A DNA stretch of 64,000 bases from Candidatus Streptomyces philanthi (GTDB taxonomy: Bacteria; Actinomycetota; Actinomycetes; Streptomycetales; Streptomycetaceae): positions 1,674,001-1,738,000 of the forward strand of contig CP073042.1 of NCBI GenBank assembly GCA_018114805.1, given 5' to 3'. A program made the position numbers and the translations under genes. Of the stretch, positions 28,264-37,883 are shown piece after piece. The notes under the pieces are model-generated. The model made no database searches, was not told where the DNA came from, and saw nothing but the letters and a program-made list of their open reading frames with translations. Within the stretch, counting starts at the first letter, position 1. Each line of letters opens with the position of its first letter.

Positions 28264-29082
28264 ATGAGCGTGACCGACCAGGCGTCCCAGGCGACTCAGG
28301 AGTCCAAGGAGTACGTCTTCGACCCCACCTGGGACCAGGAGACGGAGCGGCTGCGCGCCAACGAGGCCATCTGGGACCCGGGCACCATCGAGCGCCTGGA
28401 GCGGCTCGGCGTCGCCCCCGGCTGGCACGCCCTGGAGGTGGGCGCCGGTTCCGGGTCCATCGCCGGCTGGCTCGGCGAACGGGTCGGGCCCACCGGGCGG
28501 GTGCTCGCCGCCGACCTGGAGACGGGGCGGCTGGAAGCGCTGCGGGCGCCGCACGTGGAGGTGGCCCGGATCGACATCCGCACCGAGGAGCTGCCGGCCG
28601 GGTCCTTCGACCTCGTGCACTCGCGGATGGTGGTCCAGCACCTGGAGGACCGCCCCGCCGTGGTGGCCAACATGGTCCGCGCGCTCAAGCCGGGCGGCTG
28701 GCTCTTCCTTGAGGACACCGACTCGCTGCCGCTGTTCCGCAGCGCCACCTCGGAGGACTTCCTCCAGGACGTGCGGGCGGCCGGGTACGGGCTGATGCGC
28801 CGCTCGGGCCACGAGCCGCGCGGCGGCCACTTCGACCTCGAGGCGATGCTGGCCACCGAGCTGGAGGAGGTGTCGGCCGAGGGCCGGGCCGTCATGGTGC
28901 GGGGCGGCTCCTTCCAGGCGCGGCACTACCAGTTGTGGCTGGAGTTCATGAAGCCGCGCATCGTCGCCGAGGGGGAGGTGTCGGCGGAGCGGGTGGACGA
29001 GGCGCTGGCAGAGATGGGCGACCCGGCCCACCACTGGCTGACCCAGGTGCTCATCTCCAGCTTCGGCCGCAAGCCCAGGTAG
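28264..29082 (+). CDS. Class I SAM-dependent methyltransferase
   Basis: 272 residues. The SAM-binding motif I is ALEVGAGSGSIAGWLGERVG, with the acidic residue of motif II in VLAADLETGRLEAL, then DIRTEELPAGSFDLVHSRMVVQHLED and the post-motif LKPGGWLFLEDTD. ATG 28264 follows GGAGG at 28247. It resembles O- or N-methyltransferases of natural-product pathways. A strong hairpin follows, so it is probably transcribed alone from the bidirectional promoter. Confidence 0.87.
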   Translation: MSVTDQASQATQESKEYVFDPTWDQETERLRANEAIWDPGTIERLERLGVAPGWHALEVGAGSGSIAGWLGERVGPTGRVLAADLETGRLEALRAPHVEVARIDIRTEELPAGSFDLVHSRMVVQHLEDRPAVVANMVRALKPGGWLFLEDTDSLPLFRSATSEDFLQDVRAAGYGLMRRSGHEPRGGHFDLEAMLATELEEVSAEGRAVMVRGGSFQARHYQLWLEFMKPRIVAEGEVSAERVDEALAEMGDPAHHWLTQVLISSFGRKPR

Positions 29083-29091
29083 GACGCCCGG

Positions 29092-29147
29092 CCCCGCGGG
29101 ACACCGGCGGTGGCGCGCAAGCGCGCCACCGCCGGTGTCCCGCGGGG
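29092..29147 (+). terminator. Strong hairpin terminator, 27-bp perfect stem
   Basis: Positions 29092-29118 and 29121-29147 are exact reverse complements with a two-base AA loop, starting ten bases after the methyltransferase stop. No T tract follows. Confidence 0.85.
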
Positions 29148-29424
29148 CGCGCGCCACACTCCACCGCCGCACCACCGCGCACGCCCCAGCGCTTTCCCGG
29201 TCGGGCCTGCAGGACCCGCCTGGCTCGGCAAGACTCCGCACCACTCGTAGGACTGTCGGACGACAGGCCCGGTGCGGAGCATCGCGGCGCCCCACCCGGG
29301 CTGACCGACGTCCCGCACCGCGAACAGGCACCGATTCCCGCCGGCGTGCCCCGCACGCTCCAAGCACACCGGGAAGACACACCCACCACAACACGAAGAA
29401 ACCATCACAGAAGGCAGCATCCGT

Positions 29425-30372
29425 ATGTCGCTGAACATCGCCGCATCGCCGGTCGCCAAGGACCGCTTGAGCGCTTTCGTCAAGCTCGGCAAGCTCTCGT
29501 TCTACGACTACTACCTGAGCGCCTTCATCGTGTGGGCCGCGCTGCCCGGTGCGCGGACGTGGGACGGTACGACCTTCGCCGTCATCCTGCTCTACATAAC
29601 CGGGTACGTCGGCGTGGTCGCCGCCACCGTCGCGCTGGACGACGTCACCGGCATCCGAGACGGCAGCGACACGCGCAACTACTCGCCGGAGTCCGGCGCG
29701 CTGCGCGACCTGTCCCGCAAGCCGCTGCTGAGCGGCGCGCTGACGGTGCGGCAGGCCGAGCTGTTCGGGTGGGGGGCGATGGCCTGGGGCGCGGTGATGT
29801 GGTCCCTGGTCTTCGTCATCGCACCGGAGAACTCGCTGTGGATCGGGCTCCTGATGGTGGCGGTGCTGGTCTCCAACGTGCAGTACTCCTACGGCCTGAA
29901 GATCAGCTACAACTTCGGCCAGGAACTCATCCTGGTCAGCCCCGGCCTGGCCATCCTGATCACCTACGTCCTGCTGACGGGCGAGGCGACGGGCCTGGTC
30001 ATCCTGGAGTCGGCGCTCTTCGGCCTGTGGAGCCTGCTGGTCTCAATCTACTCCAACATGAACGACGTGGAGGGCGACCGACTGGCCGGCCGGCGCAACC
30101 TCGCCACCCTCACCACCGCGTCGACCTACCGGAAGATCATCGTCGGGGCGCACCTGCTGGAGCCGCTCGCGGTGGCGGTGGCCATCGCCGTGGGCGCCGT
30201 GCCGGTGTGGTTCGCGGCGCTGATGGTGCCGCTGTGGGCGATGCGGGCCTCGCAGGCCCGCTCGGGCGTGGGCCAGGGCAACCTGCTCCAGGCCCGCATG
30301 CTCGGCATCAAGCTGCACCGCTGGGGCGTTCCGGTGCTACTGCTGGCGAACGTGCTGGAACTGCACGTGTGA
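29425..30372 (+). CDS. UbiA-family membrane prenyltransferase or terpene cyclase
   Basis: A 315-residue integral membrane protein with about nine hydrophobic helices. Both Asp-rich diphosphate/Mg motifs are visible: LDDVTGIRDGSDTRN with a following SRKPLLSGALT, and NMNDVEGDRLAGRR. UbiA proteins move a prenyl chain onto an aromatic or other acceptor; some bacterial members instead cyclise the prenyl diphosphate. No aromatic-acceptor gene is visible nearby, while a polyprenyl diphosphate synthase lies at 43.9 kb, so either role is possible. ATG 29425 has a weak GAAGG. It stands between the 27-bp hairpin and the exporter. Confidence 0.88.
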   Translation: MSLNIAASPVAKDRLSAFVKLGKLSFYDYYLSAFIVWAALPGARTWDGTTFAVILLYITGYVGVVAATVALDDVTGIRDGSDTRNYSPESGALRDLSRKPLLSGALTVRQAELFGWGAMAWGAVMWSLVFVIAPENSLWIGLLMVAVLVSNVQYSYGLKISYNFGQELILVSPGLAILITYVLLTGEATGLVILESALFGLWSLLVSIYSNMNDVEGDRLAGRRNLATLTTASTYRKIIVGAHLLEPLAVAVAIAVGAVPVWFAALMVPLWAMRASQARSGVGQGNLLQARMLGIKLHRWGVPVLLLANVLELHV

Positions 30373-30758
30373 CCCGCGCACGGCGCCGCCCCGGTACTAC
30401 TGACCCTCCGCGACCGCCCCGACCCGCACCACGCCCCCGTGGCCGCCCCCTGCCGCGCCGCGCGCCTGTCCGGTCCCGTCCACCGTGGCACCGTCAGGAC
30501 CGTTGGCCCGTACGGCTCCTCGCGCGACGGGCCCCTCCCGCCGCGCCCCACGCCCGTACGGGCGGCCGCCGGATGGCCGGCCGGCAAGATGTGGATCACG
30601 TTCCGGTGACATTCGGCAGTGGGTCAGGCATGGAACTGGCCACGTTGGGGAGGCTGTTCGGCGACCAGCGCCGAGCTTAGAACCGGACATGCCACTGATG
30701 TCCGGATCACCACGCCGGACTGGTCCCCACCGTGCCCGCGATGTAACCCGGCGATCTA

Positions 30759-30826
30759 TGGAACGACTTGCACCGGAGCCAGCGAGAGGTGCAGACTGTT
30801 CCATAGTTATAGTGCAATCTGTTCCA
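30759..30826 (+). promoter_or_regulatory. Array of three repressor sites upstream of the MMPL exporter
   Basis: Sites TGGAACGACTTGCACC (30759-30774), GGTGCAGACTGTTCCA (30788-30803) and AGTGCAATCTGTTCCA (30811-30826). They match the array before the hemerythrin-like gene in sequence and in 28-29 bp and 22-23 bp spacing. They lie 56-123 bp before the exporter ATG, where a bound repressor would block the promoter. The preceding 385 bp after the UbiA gene contain no gene. Confidence 0.8.
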
Positions 30827-30881
30827 CAAGTCCTCGCACGGTGCTCCCCTCTCTCGCGCCGCCCGTCAGGAGATTCCGAAA

Positions 30882-33143
30882 ATGCTCGACAGACTAGCGA
30901 GTCTGATCCTCCCCAGGCCAAAGAAAGTGCTGTTGGCCGTGCTGATCATCGTGCTCGCCGTCGGTGGTGCATCGATGGGTCTGACGGACCGGCTGACGAT
31001 GGGTGGCTACGAGAACACCGACACCGAATCGCACAAGAGCGAGGAACTCCTGGGGAAGGAGTTCAAGCAGGGCAGCCCCAACCTCTCCATCGTGGTGAGC
31101 GACCCGCGCGGCGTCGACGACCCCGCGGTGACCGCCGCTGGCCTGAAACTGACGAAGGGCCTCCAGGACCACGAGCACGTGGCGAACGTCGCCTCGTACT
31201 GGTCCATGGACCGGGCCCCCTCCCTCAAGGCCAAGTCGGGCAAGCAGGCGCTCGTCAGCGGTCGCATCCTCGGCGACTTCGACGAGGTCAACGACCGGGT
31301 GCAGGACCTGAAGAAGGAGTACTCGGGCAAGGTCGAGGGGCTCGACGTCGAACTGGGCGGCATCGCCCTGATGAACTTCGAGAACGTCGACCAGTCCGCC
31401 AAGGACGCCGCCACCGCGGAGACCCTGGTCTTCCCGCTGGTCCTGATCGTGCTGGTGGTCATCTTCGGCTCGCTCGTCGCGGCAGCCCTCCCGCTGGCCG
31501 TCGCGCTGGCCACGATGCTCCTCGTCTTCGGCCTGCTGTACCTGATCACCTTCGGGTTCGACGCCAACAACCTGCTGACCAACGTCACCACGCTGCTCGG
31601 CCTCGGCCTCGCCATCGACTACAGCCTGCTGTTCATCACGCGCTACCGCGAGGAACTCCAGCGCGGCCAGGAGACCGAGCCCGCCATCCGCGCCACCATG
31701 CGCCAGGTGGGCCGCACGGTCATCTTCTCCGCCGTGACGCTGGCCATCGCCTGCATGGCGCTGATAGTCATGCCGTTCGGGATGTTCCAGTCGATCGCCA
31801 TCGGCGGCGCGGCCACCGCGCTGATGGCGGCGCTGGCCACGCTGGTCATCGTCCCCGCGCTGCTGGCCTGGGCCGGCCCGCGCATCGACAAGCTGCGCCT
31901 GGTCCGCCGCAAGCCGCGCCCGGTGACCGCCTCGCACGAGGGCAGCTGGCACCAGCTGGCCCTGTTCGTGATGCGCAAGCCCGTGCCCCTGGTGGTCGCG
32001 GTGCTCGCCCTGATGGCGCTGCTCGGCTCCCCCGTCCGCGACCTGAACCTGCGCCTGCCGGACGAGCAGATCCTGCCCAAGTCGGCGCAGTCGGCCGAGG
32101 TCGCCCAGACGGTCCGCGAGGACTTCAACAACCGCGAGGCGCAGTCCATGCAGGTCGTCGCCGTGGACATCGGCAAGACGGCAGACCGCACGAGCGACAT
32201 CGCCGCCTACGCCACCCGGCTCTCCGCCCTGCCCAACGTCGCCCGGGTGGACGCCCTGACCGGCAGCTACGCCGGAGGCAAGGAAGTCGCCCCGGCCACC
32301 CGGTTCGCGCAGCAGTACGGCACGGACTCGGCCACGTACCTCAGCGTGGTGCCCGCCGTGGACGGCCTCTCCCCCGAGGGCGAGGACATCGTCCGCGACA
32401 TCCGGGACGCGGAGGCCCCGTTCCCGGTCAAGGTCGGCGGCCACCCGGCCATCTCCGTGGACACCTTCGACGTCTTCGCCGACAACCTGCCGATCGCCCT
32501 CGGCATCATGGCGATTGGCACCTACATCCTGCTCTTCCTGCTCACCGGCAGCCTGCTGCTCCCGCTGATGGCCATGCTGCTGAGCGTGCTGAGCCTGAGC
32601 GCCACCTTCGGCTCGCTGGTCTTCGTCTTCCAGGACGGCCACCTGCAGTGGCTGGTCGGCGGCTTCATCAACACCGGCGCCATCAACTGGACGGTCCCGG
32701 TCCTCGTCGGCACCCTGGGCTTCGGTCTCTCGATGGACTACGCGGTCTTCATCCTCTCCCGCGTCAAGGAGGAGTACGACCGCACGGGCGACAACGAACT
32801 GGCCGTCGCCACCGGCCTGGAGCGCGTCGGCAAGGTCGTCACCTACGCGGCGATCATCCTGTCGCTGGTCTTCATCGTCATGCTGACCTCCGGCATCAGC
32901 TACATGAAGGCGATGGGCCTCGGCGTGCCGCTCGCCATCCTGCTGGACGCCACGCTGATCCGCGGCATCCTCCTCCCCGCGTCGATGCGTCTGCTCGGCA
33001 CCAAGAGCTGGTGGGCCCCGGGCCCGATGCGCAAGCTGCACGACCGGTTCGGCATCAGCGAGGGCGGCGACCCCGCGCCGGCGGCGCCCGGCACGAGCAC
33101 CGGCGGCGACGTCACACCGGAGCGCACCGTGGACCGCGTCTAA
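30882..33143 (+). CDS. MMPL/RND family exporter
   Basis: 753 residues with the duplicated MMPL architecture: one N-terminal helix (KKVLLAVLIIVLAVGGASMG), an extracellular loop, five or six helices, a second loop and a second helix bundle. The proton-relay Asp-Tyr pairs are in GLGLAIDYSLLFITRYREE and GFGLSMDYAVFILSRVKEE. ATG 30882 follows CAGGAG. In streptomycetes such proteins export lipophilic antibiotics or lipids, so it is the likely exporter of the cluster product and a self-resistance candidate. Its promoter carries the three-site repressor array. No frameshifts. Confidence 0.92.
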   Translation: MLDRLASLILPRPKKVLLAVLIIVLAVGGASMGLTDRLTMGGYENTDTESHKSEELLGKEFKQGSPNLSIVVSDPRGVDDPAVTAAGLKLTKGLQDHEHVANVASYWSMDRAPSLKAKSGKQALVSGRILGDFDEVNDRVQDLKKEYSGKVEGLDVELGGIALMNFENVDQSAKDAATAETLVFPLVLIVLVVIFGSLVAAALPLAVALATMLLVFGLLYLITFGFDANNLLTNVTTLLGLGLAIDYSLLFITRYREELQRGQETEPAIRATMRQVGRTVIFSAVTLAIACMALIVMPFGMFQSIAIGGAATALMAALATLVIVPALLAWAGPRIDKLRLVRRKPRPVTASHEGSWHQLALFVMRKPVPLVVAVLALMALLGSPVRDLNLRLPDEQILPKSAQSAEVAQTVREDFNNREAQSMQVVAVDIGKTADRTSDIAAYATRLSALPNVARVDALTGSYAGGKEVAPATRFAQQYGTDSATYLSVVPAVDGLSPEGEDIVRDIRDAEAPFPVKVGGHPAISVDTFDVFADNLPIALGIMAIGTYILLFLLTGSLLLPLMAMLLSVLSLSATFGSLVFVFQDGHLQWLVGGFINTGAINWTVPVLVGTLGFGLSMDYAVFILSRVKEEYDRTGDNELAVATGLERVGKVVTYAAIILSLVFIVMLTSGISYMKAMGLGVPLAILLDATLIRGILLPASMRLLGTKSWWAPGPMRKLHDRFGISEGGDPAPAAPGTSTGGDVTPERTVDRV

Positions 33144-33187
33144 CAGACCCGCCGCGCGACCGACCCCCGTGGACGCGCGGCTTCCCA

Positions 33188-33229
33188 GCAGAGCCCCGCT
33201 CGCCGTTCGCCCGGCGAGCGGGGCTCTGC
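33188..33229. terminator. Bidirectional terminator
   Basis: An 18-bp perfect inverted repeat (33188-33205 with 33212-33229) and six-base loop, lying between the converging exporter and acyl-CoA dehydrogenase genes. Confidence 0.85.
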
Positions 33230-33306
33230 CATGTTCCAGGCCCCCGCACGGCCACTCCCCCGCCCCCGCGTGGCCCGCCCCTGCTGGTGGGCCACGCGGG
33301 GTCGCG

Positions 33307-35275
33307 TTAGCGGGTCCCGCCGGTGTGCTCCGCCGCCCGGGTCGCCTCGGGCACGGCGGGAGTGGGTGGCGCGGGGACGGTGGTGCCGGGGGACCTTGCG
33401 GGCCGCCAGGCCCAGGTCATCTCCTCGGTGTGGGCGAGGAGGCGGTTTTGGTAGTCGGGGCTGGTGATGGGGCGGTCGGCGAGGAACGCCTCGGGCAGGT
33501 GGAAGGCCGCCACCAGGGTCAGCCCGTGGTCGGCCAGGCGGACGATCGACTACTCCGGCAGGGGGCGGCCAGCTCGACGGCTTGGTCGGCGGTCAGTTCG
33601 CCGGAGCCGACGAGCAAGCCACTGTGCTGGCCGATCCGTCGCAGGGTGAACAGTTGGTGCAGGTCGAGCAGGAGTTCACGGGCCAGCGGCGCGCCGTGCT
33701 CGGCCCGTGCCATGACGGCGGCCAGTGCGTCCGGGGGGCAGCGTTCCACCGTCGCAGGCGGTCGCCGGCGGGGGTGGTACGCATCCGGGCGCGGGCCCGG
33801 GCCAGGTGCAGCCGTACGACCGAGGCCAACAGGGCCTGCCGGGCCGCCGGGTCGGTCAGGGCATCGACGGACTCGTCGCTCACGGGCGGCCCGGCCCGGG
33901 GTCGGTGCGCGGCCGGTCACGGAGGCCGCCGGCGAGGACGGCCCGGCCAGCAGCAGTTGGGCGCCGGCCTTGGCCCACAGCGCGAGGTTGTCGCCCTCGG
34001 CGGTGATGGCGCCCTCCACGTCACCGAGCAGGGCCACCAGGCCGTTGACCGGGAGCAGTCCCTGAGCGCCGCAGCGCTCGCGGCTCTCGGTGATCAGGTC
34101 CCGGGCCCGCCAGTGATCCACCCCTTGGCGATCGCCACCTGGCGCTCGGCCGCCTCGGTGTCGGCCGGGGTGCGGTCGACCCAGCGGGCAACGGTGGCCC
34201 GGTGCAGCGCGGTCATCGCGTACGTGGTGGCCAGACCTTCGAGCAGGGGCCCGTGGTGCGTGCGGTGCGCCCACAGCCGGGTGCGGTCGTCGGAGTGAGC
34301 GCCGGTGACGTGGCGGTGGTGGGCGTAGCGGACGGCGGTGGCCAGTGCGGTGCGGGCGCCACCGACCGCGCTGGCCGCCATGCACAGCTTGCCCACCCCC
34401 ACCCAGGAACCGCTTGCGCCTGCTGCCGAAGGCGCTGGTGAAGGTGGCGTCGTCGGCCAGCCGGCCGTGCTCGACGGTGAGCAGTGCCGAGCGCGGCGGT
34501 ACGACGGTGTCGAACGAGGTGAGGCAGTGCTCCACCGGGCTGCCGGGGCGCAGCGGCAGGGGCCGGACGGTGATCCCGGGCAGCGGGCCGGTGGCGTCGG
34601 TGAGCGGGACCAGGAACAGGAAGACGCCCTGGTCCCGGCCCTCGACCAGCAGCCGCGCCGCGACCAGGCCCGACTTCGGGCCGCCGACGGGCCCGGTGTT
34701 GGGCATGAACTTCCGTGCCCTGGGGTGGGGCGTGTGCAGCGTGAAGGTGCGCTGGTCCGGGTCGTAGGTGGCCACGGTCTCCAGGGCGGCGGCGTCGTTG
34801 CCGTGGGCCAAGTTCGGTGCAGAGGAAGGTGCCGGTCCGGCACATCCGGAGGAAGTCGTCCAACGGGCGGTCGGGCCGCTGGTCGTGGTCGTGGAGGCTG
34901 CCGAGGAAGAGGTTGTAGTGGATGCCGGCCAGCACCGCGAGCGCGCCGTCGACCGGGGCCAGCCACTCGTGCAGGGCGGTCAGTTGGTACGGGTCGGTGG
35001 CCACCTCGACGGGGTCGGCGGCCGCGCCGACGCGGCGTAACCTGCGGTAGGAGTCGGCTAACTGGTCGGATATCGCGGCATCGGTGCGTCGTCGCATGCC
35101 CGGGTCGGCGGCCAGCGTCCGCCAGGGCCGGTGGATCCGGTCGCGGTCGGGGCCGTAGAGCAGCCGGGTCAGTTCGGTGGTGGCGTGGGCCTCGGGCGGG
35201 CGGGACGTGGCGCCCGCGGGTGGAGTGGTCGCGGGGGGCCTGTGTGGCGGGAAGAGTGGTCACGAACCTAGTCAT
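33307..35275 (-). pseudogene. Acyl-CoA dehydrogenase/oxidase homologue, heavily frameshifted
   Basis: Joined across frames this is an acyl-CoA oxidase-sized flavoprotein of about 650 residues: TTELTRLLYGPDRDRIHRPW, IHYNLFLGSLHDHD, CRTGTFLCTELGHG, ATYDPDQRTFTLHTP, KFMPNTGPVGGPKSG, FVRHHRHVTGAH-like helix region (AVRYAHHRHVTGAHSDDRT), and the C-terminal helices. At least seven frame changes occur (near 35236, 34815, 34400, 34115, 33900, 33750 and 33565) plus an in-frame TAG at 33550-33552. This is far more damage than any other gene here, so decay in the organism is possible. Two TTA codons (35038 and 35059). Start ATG 35275 or GTG 35263. Confidence 0.65.
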
Positions 35276-35364
35276 TGACGGAACACGACGTCGGCAACGG
35301 CCATGTGATCAACACCACCGTCCGTGCGGGCCCGCCGCGCTCCCCCGCCCGGCTCCCCTTGAGT

Positions 35365-35378
35365 TGAACCGCGGTTCA
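35365..35378. promoter_or_regulatory. Palindromic operator TGAACCGCGGTTCA
   Basis: A perfect 14-bp palindrome 18 bp before the NmrA-like gene start and in the promoter zone shared with the divergent acyl-CoA dehydrogenase gene. Its position over or beside the probable promoter suggests a repressor or activator site; no cognate regulator is adjacent. Confidence 0.55.
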
Positions 35379-35395
35379 GGTTCTACGGTCCTCGT

Positions 35396-36218
35396 ATGAC
35401 CAAGATCCTGGTGACCGGGGCGACCGGCACCGTAGGCAGACACGTCGTCGCGGGGCTGGCGCGGGCGGACGTGAACGTACGGCACTGGTGCGGGACCCGG
35501 GGGCGGCGGCGCTGCCGGGCGGGGCGGAGGCGGTGCGGGGGAACCTGGGTGACCCGGACTCGCTGGTGGCGGCGGTGCGCGGGGTGGAGCGGGTGTACCT
35601 GATGTGGCCGGGGCTGCCGGTGGACCCGCGGGTGCTCGAGGTGATCACCGAGCAGGCCCGGCAGGTGGTCTACCTCTCGACGGACGTGGCCGACCTCGCG
35701 GACGACGAGGAGCCCACCTGGTCCCACCAGGCCATCGAGCGCCAACTGCGGCACTCCGGGGTGACCTGGACCTTCCTGCGGGCCATCGACTTCGCGGCCA
35801 ACGCGCTGCGCTGGGCGAACCAGGTACGGCGGGGCACGGTGCGCTACCCGTACGGGCAGGCCGCCAGGTCGCTCGTCCACGAGCGGGACATCGCCGAGGT
35901 CGCCGACCGGCGACGGCACGACGGGGTGGCCCACCTGCTCACCGGGCCGGCCGCGCTCACCCACGTCGAGCAGGTGCGGATCATCGGCGAGGTGATCGGA
36001 CGGGAGGTGCGCTGGGAGGAGATGTCGGCGGAGGTGGCGCAGGAGGAGTTCGCCGCGGCGCGTGGGGGGAGGCGGAGTTCGTGGCGGGCCGGCTGCGGGC
36101 CTGGAAGTCCTTCGTGGACACCGCGGAGCGGGTCACCGACACGGTGGAGCGGTTGCTCGGCCGCCCCGCGCTGACCTTCCGCGAGTGGGTCACCGACCAC
36201 GCGGACGCCTTCCGCTGA
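35396..36218 (+). CDS. NmrA-like NAD(P)-binding protein, two frameshifts
   Basis: An atypical short-chain dehydrogenase of about 274 residues. The N-terminal TKILVTGATGTVGRHVVAGLA binds the dinucleotide; later VYLMWPGLPVDPRVLEVI, VVYLSTDVADLADD and WTFLRAIDFAANALRW match NmrA/NAD(P)H-azoreductase-like proteins. Frame changes near 35480 and near 36065. ATG 35396 has no ribosome binding site and may be translated from a leaderless message. Role in the pathway unknown. Confidence 0.75.
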
Positions 36219-36246
36219 GGTACGGCGCGCGGAGGTGAGCCGAAGA

Positions 36247-36282
36247 CCCCGCCCGCCGGCCTCAAGGGGCCGGCGGGCGGGG
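36247..36282. terminator. Bidirectional terminator
   Basis: A 15-bp perfect inverted repeat (CCCCGCCCGCCGGCC at 36247-36261 and its complement at 36268-36282) between converging genes. Confidence 0.8.
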
Positions 36283-36326
36283 CCTGTCGGTCGCGTCCCA
36301 CGCGGGGGCGGCGGGTCACCCGTGGG

Positions 36327-37667
36327 TCAGCGCCGACCCGAGAGCCAGGCGTGCACCCGGTCCACCGCCAGCTTTGACGAGGCGATGGCCGCCTCGCTGC
36401 TCGGTCGCAGGTAGAGCCAGTCGCCCGCGTACTCGATGGGTCGCGGCGAACGGCGGACGAAGCGCCCGCGCAGCCGGAGCGCGGCCGGCGGGGCGACGGG
36501 CAGGCCGTTGGGCCAGCGGACGATGTGGTGTCCCACGTACGCCGAGCGCAGGCCGTCGATGAAGTGGGTGCTCTCGTCCAACGCCCGCTCCAGCACCTCC
36601 TCGTCCGGCAGGTCGTACACCTCGTGCACGCGGCGCGGCGAGATCAGCAGGGTGACCAGGCCGCGGCCGGCCGGCACCCGGTCGGGGCACTTGTTGTGCT
36701 CGATGGTGCAGCCGGAGAAGAGCGAGTCCTCGTTCGCGCCGAGGACGACCGCGTACGAGCGCGGGTTGCTCGAGTCGCGGCGCGGCTCCAGCGGGCGGTC
36801 GAGGCGGACCGCGACGCGCATCATGGTGGTGAAGGTGGACGCCTCGACGAACGGCCGCTCGTCGTCCGGGAGCCCGGGGTGGACGGCTGGGATCTCCGGC
36901 GACGGCTGGGTGAGGACCGCGGCGCGCGCCGTCAGGTCGGTGCCGTCGGCGAAGTGGACGCGTACCTCGTCGCCCTCGCGCACGACGCGGTCCACCGCGC
37001 GCGACAGGTGCACCTTGACCCGGCTGGCCAGCGTGCGGGCCATGGTGTCCTGGCCATCGCGGTAGGTCTGCCAGCGGAAGATGCCCTTGGTGCCCTGCAT
37101 GATGGCGAGCAGCGGCGCCACCGCGCTGTCCTCGGGCTGCCAGCCGAAGGCGGTGTGCGCGATCGGGGCGAGGCTGCGCTCGACCATCTCCTGGCCGTAC
37201 CGGGCGCCGAACTCGGCGAGCGTCATGTTCCCGTACTTGGAGTTCTCCGGCCATTCCGGGTCGACCTGGCCCGAGCGGCGCATGCCGCCCAGCATCGAGC
37301 GGAAGGACTGGACGCGCCCGCTGACGGACAGGCCCGCGCCGAGCACCATGCCCTTCGGGTGTCCCACCCACGGGTGGTTGCGGCCCTGGTCCCACAGGCC
37401 GACCGGGTGCTCGATCTGGTGGATCTGGTCGCCCCGGTCCAGGCCGAGTTCCCTGATGAACTCCCGGGTAGCCGGGTAGCCGTACAGGGAGATCGTCTCC
37501 GCGCCACGGTCGGTGGTGTAGCCGTCGACGCGGCTGGAGCGCATCCGCCCACCGGGCGCGCCCTCGGACTCGAACACCTCCACCCGGTGGCCCTCTTGTG
37601 TCAACCGGTACGCGGTGGTCAGGCCGGCGATGCCGGCGCCGATCACCGCTATGTCGATGTCAGCCAC
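36327..37667 (-). CDS. FAD-dependent amine oxidase / protoporphyrinogen oxidase-like flavoprotein
   Basis: 446 residues, intact. The FAD Rossmann fold is ADIDIAVIGAGIAGLTTAYRLTQEGHRVEVFE followed by the GG-doublet region GAPGGRMRSSRVDGY. The C-terminal FAD contact is RPIEYAGDWLYLRPSSEAAIASSKLA. GTG 37667 has GAGGAG upstream. The superfamily includes phytoene desaturases, tryptophan oxidases and protoporphyrinogen oxidases; I cannot choose between a carbon-carbon desaturation and an amine oxidation. It is separated by 216 bp from the AMP ligase upstream, probably in one transcript. Confidence 0.82.
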   Translation of the reverse strand: MADIDIAVIGAGIAGLTTAYRLTQEGHRVEVFESEGAPGGRMRSSRVDGYTTDRGAETISLYGYPATREFIRELGLDRGDQIHQIEHPVGLWDQGRNHPWVGHPKGMVLGAGLSVSGRVQSFRSMLGGMRRSGQVDPEWPENSKYGNMTLAEFGARYGQEMVERSLAPIAHTAFGWQPEDSAVAPLLAIMQGTKGIFRWQTYRDGQDTMARTLASRVKVHLSRAVDRVVREGDEVRVHFADGTDLTARAAVLTQPSPEIPAVHPGLPDDERPFVEASTFTTMMRVAVRLDRPLEPRRDSSNPRSYAVVLGANEDSLFSGCTIEHNKCPDRVPAGRGLVTLLISPRRVHEVYDLPDEEVLERALDESTHFIDGLRSAYVGHHIVRWPNGLPVAPPAALRLRGRFVRRSPRPIEYAGDWLYLRPSSEAAIASSKLAVDRVHAWLSGRR

Positions 37668-37883
37668 TCCTGCTCCTCATGGGCGTTGCTCCCGCGGGCA
37701 CCCGGCCCGGTGCGCAGCGCGGGCCGGTCCCGTCGGTTGGTGGTTCGTCGGTGGTTCGTCGTCTGCCGGGCGTCGCCGCGCGGCCAGGTGGGCCGCGCCG
37801 CCCGTCCCCCGCCGGCCGGCCCCGAACGGGGCGGCGACGGCGTCCGGCGCGGGACGTGGCCCCGGGCCGGACGCGAGGTCCCG

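Noticed and set aside
30485..33310. A 941-codon plus-strand open frame overlapping the MMPL gene
   Set aside because: It is the +2 shadow of the exporter: Arg/Gly/Pro-rich with no family motif, while the exporter frame is fully conserved.
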